From positions 1 through 9,295 of the forward strand of contig CANETR010000051.1 in NCBI GenBank assembly GCA_947441325.1: DNA of 9,295 nucleotides. The letters run 5' to 3'. This DNA is from Saprospiraceae bacterium. GTDB taxonomy: Bacteria > Bacteroidota > Bacteroidia > Chitinophagales > Saprospiraceae. Each line of letters opens with the position of its first letter. Position 1 is the first letter of the stretch. The notes under the pieces are model-generated. The model saw nothing but the letters and a program-made list of their open reading frames with translations, was not told where the DNA came from and did not search any database. Below are positions 1 to 7,075 of this stretch, in pieces. Made by a program: the position numbers and the translations under genes.

Positions 1-120
1 AAAGGCAAAATTATAACGGAAAACGCTTTTCCATTCGTCACAAATCATATTTTTTCTCAAGTTGATATTGATACTCAAGAAGACTTTGAATATGCAGAAT
101 ATTTATGTAATAATTCATAA
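1..120 (+). CDS. neuA: CMP-sialic acid synthetase (acylneuraminate cytidylyltransferase), C-terminal end only
   Basis: The window opens inside a reading frame that runs 39 codons to a TAA at 118-120; the 5' part lies outside. The visible residues include VDIDTQEDFEYAEYL, which fits the conserved tail of nucleotide-sugar cytidylyltransferases of the NeuA/CMP-KDO synthetase type, where a D-x-D-x-x-x-D/E pattern near the end is followed by a short helix. NeuA activates sialic acid with CTP to give CMP-sialic acid in the cytoplasm. The assignment rests on this short motif and on position: neuB and neuC follow directly on the same strand. The last codons and the stop are built from the 7-bp repeat described separately. 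A legionaminate or pseudaminate cytidylyltransferase would look alike at this end, so the exact sugar cannot be read from it. Confidence 0.8.
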   Translation, partial: KGKIITENAFPFVTNHIFSQVDIDTQEDFEYAEYLCNNS

Positions 121-150
121 TTCATAATTCATAATTCATAATTCATAATT
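110..150. repeat. 7-bp tandem repeat (TTCATAA)n between neuA and neuB
   Basis: The 41 bases are perfectly periodic with period 7: five complete TTCATAA units (114-148) plus partial units at both ends. The first complete unit carries the TAA stop of neuA (118-120), and the array ends six bases before the neuB ATG at 157. Because 7 is not a multiple of 3 and each unit carries TAA (TGA on the other strand), the array closes all six frames. Gain or loss of units would change the neuA-neuB spacing in 7-base steps without changing either protein. Short AT-rich heptamer arrays occur between genes in flavobacterial genomes, as far as I recall. Confidence 0.95.
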
Positions 151-156
151 TTTAAT

Positions 157-1197
157 ATGAACCCATTTATAGAAATAGCAGGAAGAAAAATTGGACCCGA
201 TTTCCCCCCATTAGTTATTGCAGAAATCGGAATAAATCATGAAGGCTCGCTAACCGTTGCCAAAGAAATGGTTGATGCTGCTCATAGAGCAGGCGTTGAG
301 GTTGTTAAACATCAAACTCATATTGTTGAAGATGAAATGAGCGGTGCTGCCAAAAATGTAATTCCCGGTAATGCTAATGTTTCCATATATGAAATCATGG
401 AACGATGTTCTTTAAATGAAGCTGATGAATTAGAACTTAAGAATTATGTAGAAAGCAAAGGGATGATTTTTATTTCTACACCTTTCTCACGTGCAGCAGC
501 TGAAAGATTAAAGAAGTTTGACATTCCAGCCTATAAAATTGGTTCCGGCGAATGTAATAATTATCCATTATTAGAACATATTTGCACTTTTGGTAAACCA
601 GTAATTTTAAGCACCGGAATGAATACTATAGAAAGTGTTCAAAAAGCAGTTGCTATTTTTGACAAGCATAAAATTCCGTTAGCCTTATTACATACAACTA
701 ATTTATATCCGACACCAATTCATTTAGTGCGTTTTGGCGCGATGATGCAAATGCATAATGCTTTTTCTGATAAGGTTTTCGGACTTTCAGATCATACACT
801 AAATAATAATGCTTGCCTTGGAGCTGTTGCACTTGGCGCAAGCATTTTAGAACGCCATTTCACAGATCATATGCAAAGAACAGGACCAGATATTGTTTGC
901 AGTATGGATGAAAAAGCATGTGCTGAATTGATAGTTTCTTCTAAAGAAATTTGGCAAATGCGTGGTGGTCAAAAAGTACCAGCCAAAGAAGAACAAGTTA
1001 CAATTGACTTTGCTTTCGCAACGGTTTGTAGTATAGCATCCATAAAAAAGGGAGAAAAATTATCCAAAGAAAATATTTGGGTAAAACGCCCAGGAACTGG
1101 AAAAATTTTGGCAGAACATTTTAATGGTATATTAGGGAAAATAGCTATCAGAGATATTGAAAATGATGAACAGTTAGATTTTACAGATTTTGAGTAA
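157..1197 (+). CDS. neuB: N-acetylneuraminate (sialic acid) synthase
   Basis: This 346-aa protein condenses ManNAc with phosphoenolpyruvate to give Neu5Ac in the cytoplasm. Its length equals that of well-known NeuB enzymes. The TIM-barrel domain (about 15-270) shows AEIGINHEG (22-30, catalytic-type Glu23), KHQTH (51-55), STPFS (107-111), KIGSGE (127-132), LSTGM (151-155), GLSDHT (209-214) and LERHF (231-235). His213 and His234 correspond to the metal-binding histidines of the Neisseria enzyme. A C-terminal antifreeze-like SAF domain (about 285-346) carries KRPGTG (310-315); its Arg311 matches the arginine that reaches the N-acetyl group of ManNAc in the partner subunit of the dimer. The ATG at 157 gives the usual N-terminus; no Shine-Dalgarno sequence is seen. 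The stop lies one base before the neuC ATG. Wording of several segments resembles Neisseria SiaC, which favours Neu5Ac over legionaminate or pseudaminate; that comparison is from memory. Confidence 0.95.
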   Translation: MNPFIEIAGRKIGPDFPPLVIAEIGINHEGSLTVAKEMVDAAHRAGVEVVKHQTHIVEDEMSGAAKNVIPGNANVSIYEIMERCSLNEADELELKNYVESKGMIFISTPFSRAAAERLKKFDIPAYKIGSGECNNYPLLEHICTFGKPVILSTGMNTIESVQKAVAIFDKHKIPLALLHTTNLYPTPIHLVRFGAMMQMHNAFSDKVFGLSDHTLNNNACLGAVALGASILERHFTDHMQRTGPDIVCSMDEKACAELIVSSKEIWQMRGGQKVPAKEEQVTIDFAFATVCSIASIKKGEKLSKENIWVKRPGTGKILAEHFNGILGKIAIRDIENDEQLDFTDFE

Positions 1198-1198
1198 A

Positions 1199-2329
1199 AT
1201 GAAGAAAATCCTTTTTCTTACCGGAACCCGTGCTGATTTTGGTAAAATAAAATCATTGATTTCTACTCTTGAAAATAATCAGGAGTTTGAAGTATTTGTT
1301 TTTGTTACGGGCATGCATTTGCAAAAAGAATATGGCTACACGCTTATAGAAATTGAAAGATGTAATTTTAAAAATATTCATGCATTTCAAAATCATACGC
1401 ATGAAAACACAATGGATTTAACATTGGCAAAAACGATAGAGGGTTTTTCAAGTTATTGCAAAAAAATAAACCCGGATTTGATTGTCATACATGGAGATAG
1501 GGTAGAAACTTTAGCCGGTGCAATTGTAGGGTCTCTTAATAATATTCTCGTTGCACACATTGAAGGCGGTGAATTATCAGGAACTGTAGACGAATTAATC
1601 AGACACAGTGTAACTAAATTAAGTCATATTCATTTTGTTTCTAATGATGAAGCTGCGAAAAGATTACTGCAAATGGGAGAAATAAAATCGTCTATTTTTA
1701 CAATTGGTTCACCCGATATTGATATTATGTTTTCCGAAAATTTGCCGACTGAAGAAAGCGTAAAAGAATATTATCAAATTGATTTCGACCAATATGCTAT
1801 TGTTATGTTTCATCCGGTTACAACCGAAGACAAGCAGATGAAACAATATGCCGATGATTTTGTATCAAGTTTACTTGCCGTTGATGAAAATTTTGTTGTT
1901 ATTTTTCCCAATAATGATTTAGGTAGTAAATACATAATTGATGCTTATCAAAAAATAGCTAATAATAAGAGATTTAGAATATTTCCATCTTTGCGATTTG
2001 AATATTTTTTGGTTTTACTAAAAAAGGCAAAATTTATTATTGGCAACAGTAGTGCAGGTATTAGAGAAGCCCCTTACTACGGTATCCCTGTTATAAATAT
2101 TGGTACACGTCAGCAAAACAGAACCTTAAATGCTGATATTATAAATGTTGATTACCAAAAGGAAAATATAATTAAATCACTTCATTCAGTAACTAATCAT
2201 AAAATTAGCCAAGCATACAATGATTTTGGAAAAGGAAACAGTGCTGAATTGTTTTTAAATTCGTTATTATTAAGCAAAATTTGGGAAATAAATCATCAAA
2301 AGAAATTTAAGAATATAGATTTTGATTAG
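1199..2329 (+). CDS. neuC: UDP-N-acetylglucosamine 2-epimerase, hydrolysing (ManNAc-forming)
   Basis: This 376-aa cytoplasmic enzyme converts UDP-GlcNAc to UDP and ManNAc, the substrate for NeuB. It has the GT-B-like epimerase fold. TGTRADFGK (8-16) is the N-terminal nucleotide loop with Arg11. HGDR (98-101), HIEGGE (120-125), DELIRHS (131-137), FHPVTTE (204-210) and GNSSAGIREAP (282-292) follow in order. Asp100, Glu122, Glu132 and His205 sit where the catalytic and binding residues of WecB-type epimerases lie. I place the start at the ATG at 1199, one base after the neuB stop, giving MKKILFLTGTRAD; an in-frame TTG at 1190 would only add three residues and overlap neuB. FPSLRFEYFLVLLKKAKF (262-279) and GTRQQNR (302-308) closely resemble Neisseria SiaA as I remember it. 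A legionaminate-type GDP-dependent homologue is possible but less likely. Confidence 0.93.
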   Translation: MKKILFLTGTRADFGKIKSLISTLENNQEFEVFVFVTGMHLQKEYGYTLIEIERCNFKNIHAFQNHTHENTMDLTLAKTIEGFSSYCKKINPDLIVIHGDRVETLAGAIVGSLNNILVAHIEGGELSGTVDELIRHSVTKLSHIHFVSNDEAAKRLLQMGEIKSSIFTIGSPDIDIMFSENLPTEESVKEYYQIDFDQYAIVMFHPVTTEDKQMKQYADDFVSSLLAVDENFVVIFPNNDLGSKYIIDAYQKIANNKRFRIFPSLRFEYFLVLLKKAKFIIGNSSAGIREAPYYGIPVINIGTRQQNRTLNADIINVDYQKENIIKSLHSVTNHKISQAYNDFGKGNSAELFLNSLLLSKIWEINHQKKFKNIDFD

Positions 2330-2361
2330 ATTATTTTTTACAAATATAGAATATTACCATG

Positions 2362-2392
2362 TTGAGTTCTTATTGCCTTTTTCCTAAATTCG
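2362..2392 (+). promoter_or_regulatory. candidate Bacteroidota-type promoter upstream of the glycosyltransferase module
   Basis: The 85-base gap after neuC holds TTG at 2362-2364 and TAAATTCG at 2385-2392, separated by 20 bases. This fits the TTG / TAnnTTTG pattern of Bacteroidota housekeeping promoters with one mismatch in the downstream box. Transcription would start near 2398-2400, leaving about 15 bases before the ATG at 2415. No hairpin followed by a T-run is seen after neuC, so read-through from neuC is also possible. The call rests on motif match alone. Confidence 0.4.
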
Positions 2393-2414
2393 TATAAAGT
2401 TAAAAATAGTAGTA

Positions 2415-3815
2415 ATGCAAAATCCTAAAATATTTATACTTCTTCCAGATGGTATTGGTTTAAGAAATTTTGCCTTTACTAATTTTCATCAATTGGGTAT
2501 TGAAAATGGATTTGAAATTACTTTTTGGAATGCTACTCCTTTTGATCTTACTAAATTAGGGTTTAATGAAATAAAAATAGTCAATCCAAAAATACATCCA
2601 ATTACCGATTTACTAAAAAATACCCAAATTCAGATTGAATTAAACCAAAATATAAAGAAATCAAAAGATAAAGTTTACAATTCTTATCGTTTTCCATTTT
2701 CCTATAAAGGAGTAAAAGCCACACTAAAAACACTTATTGTAAAATGGTTAATATTTTGGAATAATTCAGAAAGCGGTTTAAATAGAATCAGGAAAAATAT
2801 ATCTAAAAACGAAAGAAAGACCAAGTTATATTTTGATAGTTTAGCAACTCTTCAAACTGAAAATCCTGCTATGGTTTTTTGTACTAATCAAAGAATTACA
2901 ACTGCAGTTGCTTCAATTTTAGCTGCGCAAGATTTAGGAATACCAACGGCAACGTTTATTTTTTCTTGGGATAATTTACCAAAAGGGACCAAAATAATCG
3001 AAACTGATTATTATTTCGTTTGGAGTGAACATATGAAGAATGAACTCCAATGTTATTATCCGCAAGTAAATGAAAATCAAATTATTGTTACTGGTACACC
3101 ACAATTTGTGCCTCATTTTGACAAAAAAATAATAGAATCTAAAGAGACTTTTTATGAAAAACATCATTTAGATTTCAATAAAAAATACATTTGCTTTTCG
3201 GGTGATGATGTAACTACATCTCCTAATGATCCGCAGTATTTATCAGATGTTGTTAAAGCGGTAAAATATTTAAATGCAAATGGCAATAATATTGGAATTT
3301 TATTTCGTCGTTGTCCCGTAGATTTTTCTAAAAGATTTGATTCGGTTTTAAATGAAAATAAAGACCTAATCACTTGTTTAGACCCAAAATGGAAAAAAAT
3401 GGGAGAAGGATGGAATACTATTTTACCCACAAAAGAAGATTTAGTACTACAAATGAATACTATCTATCATTCGGAATTAGTAATTAATTTAGGGTCGTCT
3501 ATGGTTTTTGATTTTGTGGCATATGAAAAACCTTGTGGTTTTATAAATTATGATGTATTAAATACTGAATTTCCTGATTGGTCGGTTAAAAAAATATATA
3601 ACTTTATACATTTTAGATCAATGCCTATAAATAATGCGGTGTTTTGGATTGATAGTACTAATACAATTGCAGAGATAATAGAGAAGATGTTAACTAAAGA
3701 TTCAAAAGTTACAGTTGCTGCAGCCCAAAAATGGTTTGAGAAAATTAATCAACATCCACCGGAAAAAGCTTCTGAAAGAATTTGGAATGCCATAAACGAA
3801 ATTTGTAAAAAGTAA
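2415..3815 (+). CDS. putative GT-B-fold surface-glycan glycosyltransferase, specificity unknown
   Basis: This 466-aa protein has no signal peptide and is not a standard GT4 or GT2 enzyme. The N-terminus (MQNPKIFILLPDGIGLRN) looks like the first strand and glycine loop of a Rossmann-like half. Mid-protein, FSWDNLPKG (183-191), YYFVWSEHMKNEL (199-211) and IIVTGTPQF (223-231) match a pattern common in uncharacterised polysaccharide-cluster transferases. The C-terminal half has NLGSSMVFDFVAYEKP (358-373), the 'SS..FD/E..KP' layout also found in CDP-glycerol glycerophosphotransferases and other GT-B enzymes that use CDP- or CMP-linked donors. Where relatives often have R-P-H-P, this one reads RRCP (298-301). 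The start has the candidate promoter upstream; the stop overlaps the next start by one base (TAATG). Its place right after neuC makes a sialyltransferase role conceivable, but the DDG and HP motifs of GT38/GT52/GT80 sialyltransferases are not clearly present. Confidence 0.75.
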   Translation: MQNPKIFILLPDGIGLRNFAFTNFHQLGIENGFEITFWNATPFDLTKLGFNEIKIVNPKIHPITDLLKNTQIQIELNQNIKKSKDKVYNSYRFPFSYKGVKATLKTLIVKWLIFWNNSESGLNRIRKNISKNERKTKLYFDSLATLQTENPAMVFCTNQRITTAVASILAAQDLGIPTATFIFSWDNLPKGTKIIETDYYFVWSEHMKNELQCYYPQVNENQIIVTGTPQFVPHFDKKIIESKETFYEKHHLDFNKKYICFSGDDVTTSPNDPQYLSDVVKAVKYLNANGNNIGILFRRCPVDFSKRFDSVLNENKDLITCLDPKWKKMGEGWNTILPTKEDLVLQMNTIYHSELVINLGSSMVFDFVAYEKPCGFINYDVLNTEFPDWSVKKIYNFIHFRSMPINNAVFWIDSTNTIAEIIEKMLTKDSKVTVAAAQKWFEKINQHPPEKASERIWNAINEICKK

Positions 3816-4378
3816 TGTTAAAAGATTATATCCTATCCGATTATAAACGTTGTGGTATCCAAAAGATATCTATTGGAGTTTTATTTTCTACCTTTTACCT
3901 GCAACCAAATCCGGGTCTGAAATTCATGACAATTTTTCGTTTAACCCAACATTACAGAAGAAAAAACAGATTGTTGTTTTACTTTTTCTTTTTATGGCTC
4001 AGAAGATTAAAAGTTAAATACGGCTTTGATATTTCGTATCGAACTCAAATTGGTAAGGGTCTTTACATTGGTCATTTTGGAAATATTGTCATTCACGGTG
4101 ATGCTGTTATAGGTGAAAATTGTAATATTTCGCAAGGAATGACTATGGGCGTAAGCAATTATGGAGAAAAAAAAGGAGTTCCAACTATTGGAAGCCGAGT
4201 TTTTATTGGTCCGAATGCTGGAGTTTTTGGCAATATTACGATTGGCAATAATGTAACGATTGGTGCAAATGCGGTAGTGACTGAAAATATTGCTGACGGA
4301 AAAACCATTTTGCCTTCAAAAATGACAGTTATAGTTAAGGATTTATCACCATATTATATTCATAACAGTTCCAATTAA
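3815..4378 (+). CDS. left-handed beta-helix O-acetyltransferase (serine acetyltransferase/WcaB-like)
   Basis: This 187-aa protein probably moves an acetyl group from acetyl-CoA to a sugar hydroxyl during glycan assembly. Residues 1-70 are helical and basic, with a strongly hydrophobic stretch at 53-62 (LLFYFFFLWL) that may hold it to the membrane. Hexapeptide repeats start near 78 (IGKGLYIGHFGNIVIHGDAV) and run to about 165, including IGENCNIS, IGSRVFIG, ITIGNNVTIG and ANAVV. His87 and His94 lie where the catalytic histidine of CysE-type enzymes sits. It is too short for housekeeping CysE, which has a longer N-terminal domain, and resembles the colanic acid acetyltransferase WcaB in layout. 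The start overlaps the previous stop by one base, and one base separates its stop from the next ATG. An A8 run at 4167-4174 lies in the coding region. The acceptor, sialic acid or another sugar, is not known. Confidence 0.85.
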   Translation: MLKDYILSDYKRCGIQKISIGVLFSTFYLQPNPGLKFMTIFRLTQHYRRKNRLLFYFFFLWLRRLKVKYGFDISYRTQIGKGLYIGHFGNIVIHGDAVIGENCNISQGMTMGVSNYGEKKGVPTIGSRVFIGPNAGVFGNITIGNNVTIGANAVVTENIADGKTILPSKMTVIVKDLSPYYIHNSSN

Positions 4379-4379
4379 T

Positions 4380-5531
4380 ATGAAAATAGCTTTTCTAACA
4401 CCAGAATTTCCACATCCAAAAATGGGTTCATCTGGAGGAATTGGAACAAGTATTTTAAATCTTTCCAAAGGATTAACTCTTATTGGTCATCAAGTCTTTG
4501 TTTTGGTTTATGGACAAAAAGAAGACGAAATATTCGTTGAAAATAATATCTACTATTATAAGATTAAGAATGTAAAACTAAAAGGGTTTTCAAGACTTTT
4601 GACCCAAAAAAAAATAGAAAATTTAATCGATAATTTAGTTGAAAATCATCAACTTGATATTGTTGAAGCTCCAGATTGGACAGGCATAACATCCTATATA
4701 AAGCCTAAATGTCCGGTTGTTATAAGGCTTAATGGTTCCGATACTTATTTTTGTAATTTGGATAATCGTCCTGTGAAATTTTGGAACAGATTTCGAGAAA
4801 AACGAGCGTTACAAAATGCTACTGCTTTACTTTCTGTTAGTCAATACACAGCAGATTTGACTAAAGAATTATTTTCATTGGAACGCGACTTTACCATTAT
4901 TCCCAATTGTATTGATATTAATAAGTTTTCTACAGAAAGTGTAACTAAAGTTGAAGAGAATACTATTTTATATTTTGGAACTTTAATTAGAAAAAAAGGG
5001 CTTTTAGAATTGCCATTGATTTTTAATGAAGTTTACAAGAAAAATAACAAAGCCAAATTGATAGTAATTGGTCGTGATGCTTCGGATATTATTTCTGGAA
5101 ATCATTCAACTTGGGCAATGATGCAATCTTTATTTGATGCAACAGCTTTGAAAAATGTGAACTATATTGGCAGTGTTGCATATGACGAAATAAAAGCTAA
5201 TGTTTCATTGGCTTCCGTTTGTGTTTTTCCAACCTTTGCCGAAGCCTTACCTGTTTCCTGGATTGAAGCCATGGCGCTTAAAAAAGTAATTGTCGCTTCC
5301 GATATTGGTTGGGCAGCAGAAATAATAGAAGATAGTGTGGAAGGTTTTTTGGTTCATCCAAAGAATCATAATTTGTTTGCAGATAGAATTTTAGAATTAC
5401 TAGATAATCAAAAATTAAGAAATCAGTTTGGTATAGAAGCAAGAAAAAAGGTAGTACAAAAATTTAGTATTGAAGTTGTTGCCAAGCAAAGTGCTGATTT
5501 TTATCAAAAAGTAAATAAGAAGAAGTTGTAA
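4380..5531 (+). CDS. GT4 family glycosyltransferase
   Basis: This 383-aa enzyme is a retaining GT-B glycosyltransferase, expected to add one sugar from a nucleotide donor to a lipid-linked glycan at the inner face of the cytoplasmic membrane. The N-terminal acceptor domain (1-180) begins MKIAFLTPEFPHPKMGSSGGIG, with the glycine-rich loop typical of family 4. IRLNGSD (115-121), LLSVSQYT (150-157) and IIPNCIDINKF (173-183) precede the linker. The donor domain has ILYFGTLIRKKGL (196-208), KLIVIGRD (226-233) and the hallmark E-x7-E motif at Glu288 and Glu296 (EALPVSWIE), followed by VASDIGWAAEII (305-316). All key parts are present and the length is normal. The start lies one base after the preceding stop; the stop overlaps the next start (TAATG). 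An A9 run (4606-4614) lies near codons 76-79. The donor sugar cannot be predicted. Confidence 0.93.
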   Translation: MKIAFLTPEFPHPKMGSSGGIGTSILNLSKGLTLIGHQVFVLVYGQKEDEIFVENNIYYYKIKNVKLKGFSRLLTQKKIENLIDNLVENHQLDIVEAPDWTGITSYIKPKCPVVIRLNGSDTYFCNLDNRPVKFWNRFREKRALQNATALLSVSQYTADLTKELFSLERDFTIIPNCIDINKFSTESVTKVEENTILYFGTLIRKKGLLELPLIFNEVYKKNNKAKLIVIGRDASDIISGNHSTWAMMQSLFDATALKNVNYIGSVAYDEIKANVSLASVCVFPTFAEALPVSWIEAMALKKVIVASDIGWAAEIIEDSVEGFLVHPKNHNLFADRILELLDNQKLRNQFGIEARKKVVQKFSIEVVAKQSADFYQKVNKKKL

Positions 5532-7075
5532 TGATTATCATTTATCACAATAAATCAAAGGTAACCGAAATAGTTTCAACAGAAACTGGCACTTTTCCTA
5601 GTAAAATAAACCGCAATATTGCTGAGGTCTTAATTGATTTAACGGATAAGTTTAGAGATGAAATAGTTGTTTGGTGTCACGAAAGCGAGAGGGATAATTT
5701 GAACGTTTCAGCAATTGAAACTTTATTTCACCACAAAAAATTACTCTTCTCATATTCATCTTCAACCAATAATTTTTTAGACAACCGATTGGGTTATTTT
5801 GAAGATTCACCTTTTATTAAAATTAATAAAGAAGTGAGATATGCTACCTGGCAGATGAGCAGCATGGTTGGTGCTGTTCATGCATCTGTTATAAATGCTT
5901 GTAAAAAAGACTTAAAGGCAAAGGATAACTTTGATTATTTTCTGAATTCGTTTGCTAAAAGTGCTATGCCGCATGGACTTTTTTGCTATTCCGAACCAAG
6001 ATTGCTTATGCAAAAGAAAGTAGTCGAATCAAAAAGAAAATCCAATACATATGAACTTTTCAGATTTACCAAACAACATTACAAAAAACGTTGGGTTTTT
6101 CTGTTATTTTTTAATTTGTTACTTTTTGAGAAGCAATTTCAATTGGTGCCATTTGTTTTTTCGTTGTTTTACAGAAAGCGAAATTTTAATTCCGAAGCGT
6201 TAAATCAGATTGTCTTAGCATCGAATAAAAAAAATATTGAGCTTGGAACAATAGATGTTTTAATTCCAACCATTGGGCGAAAAGATTATCTGTTAAATGT
6301 TTTAAATAACTTAGCATCACAAACTTATATACCAAAAAATGTAATTATAATTGAACAAAATCCGGATAAAGAAAGCCAATCTGATTTAGATTTCATTGAA
6401 AATAAAAAATGGCCTTTTGCCATAAAGCATCATTTCACGCATCAAACCGGTGCCTGTAATGCCAGAAACATTGGTTTGTCACTGATAGAAAGTGAGTTTG
6501 TTTTTATGGCTGATGACGATATTGTTTTTGAAAATGATATACTCGAAAAGGCGATGCAGGCATTTGAAATTACAGGAAATGAAATTTTTTTAATAGCGTG
6601 TCGTTTAAAATCACAAGAAATAGCACCACAATTACCCGTTCAGTTTCCAGTTTTTGGAGCCGGACACGCGTTTGTTAAATCATCATGTTTAAAAGGACTT
6701 AAATTTAATATGGGATTTGAGTTTGGTTTTGGTGAAGACGCCGATTTTGGAATGCAATTAAGGAATAAAGGATTTGACGTTTTATATATTTCTACTACAA
6801 CTATTTTACATTTAAAAGCTCCCATTGGTGGTTTCAGAACCAAGCCGGTTTTGCAATGGCAGAATGAAGAAATTCAGCCAAAACCATCACCAACAGTTAT
6901 GTTGTATAGATTGTTATACGATACGAAAGAACAAATACAGAACTATAAATCTATGATTTTTATAAAAAATCTGAATAGTAGTTTTTTACGCAATCCTTTT
7001 GGATATATAAAAACGTTCAAACAAAAATGGAACAAAAGTGTATATTGGGCAAATGAATTAAAAAATCGAACATGA
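5531..7075 (+). CDS. two-part protein: unrecognised N-terminal region plus GT2 glycosyltransferase
   Basis: This 514-aa protein is about 200 residues longer than a simple GT2 enzyme. Residues 1-175 match no family I recognise; they include STETGTFPSKINRNIAEVL (16-34) and RYATWQMSSMVGAVHASV (103-120). A hydrophobic, basic-flanked segment follows at 188-213, likely membrane-associating rather than a clear transmembrane helix. The GT2 domain starts at about 240: DVLIPTIGRKDYL (242-254), TGACNARNIGLSLI (306-319), the DxD-type metal site ADDD (327-330), and GEDADFGMQLRNKG (401-414), the acidic catalytic-region motif. It should be an inverting GT-A transferase acting at the membrane. The start overlaps the previous stop (TAATG at 5529-5533), so no other start is needed, and the stop overlaps the next gene as ATGA. 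An A8 run lies at 6227-6234. The GT2 call is firm; the role of the first half is open. Confidence 0.88.
   Translation: MIIIYHNKSKVTEIVSTETGTFPSKINRNIAEVLIDLTDKFRDEIVVWCHESERDNLNVSAIETLFHHKKLLFSYSSSTNNFLDNRLGYFEDSPFIKINKEVRYATWQMSSMVGAVHASVINACKKDLKAKDNFDYFLNSFAKSAMPHGLFCYSEPRLLMQKKVVESKRKSNTYELFRFTKQHYKKRWVFLLFFNLLLFEKQFQLVPFVFSLFYRKRNFNSEALNQIVLASNKKNIELGTIDVLIPTIGRKDYLLNVLNNLASQTYIPKNVIIIEQNPDKESQSDLDFIENKKWPFAIKHHFTHQTGACNARNIGLSLIESEFVFMADDDIVFENDILEKAMQAFEITGNEIFLIACRLKSQEIAPQLPVQFPVFGAGHAFVKSSCLKGLKFNMGFEFGFGEDADFGMQLRNKGFDVLYISTTTILHLKAPIGGFRTKPVLQWQNEEIQPKPSPTVMLYRLLYDTKEQIQNYKSMIFIKNLNSSFLRNPFGYIKTFKQKWNKSVYWANELKNRT

Noticed and set aside
146..153. TAATTTTT as a promoter -7 box before neuB
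   Set aside because: It would place the transcription start at or inside the neuB ATG, and no TTG lies at the right distance upstream, only repeat units.
1190..1198. TTG start for neuC, three codons upstream of the ATG
   Set aside because: It overlaps the end of neuB, and the ATG at 1199 gives the usual family N-terminus one base after the neuB stop.
2344..2356. AATAT-AGA-ATATT inverted repeat as a terminator after neuC
   Set aside because: Five A/T pairs with a three-base loop are too weak and no T-run follows.
2976..3430. Two minus-strand open frames (2976-3167 and 3164-3430)
   Set aside because: Both lie inside the 466-aa coding region on the other strand, show no family motifs, and their residue make-up is that of antisense AT-rich code.
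6640..6843. Minus-strand open frame of 67 codons
   Set aside because: It lies wholly within the conserved GT2 domain, including the EDAD motif, and is an antisense shadow.
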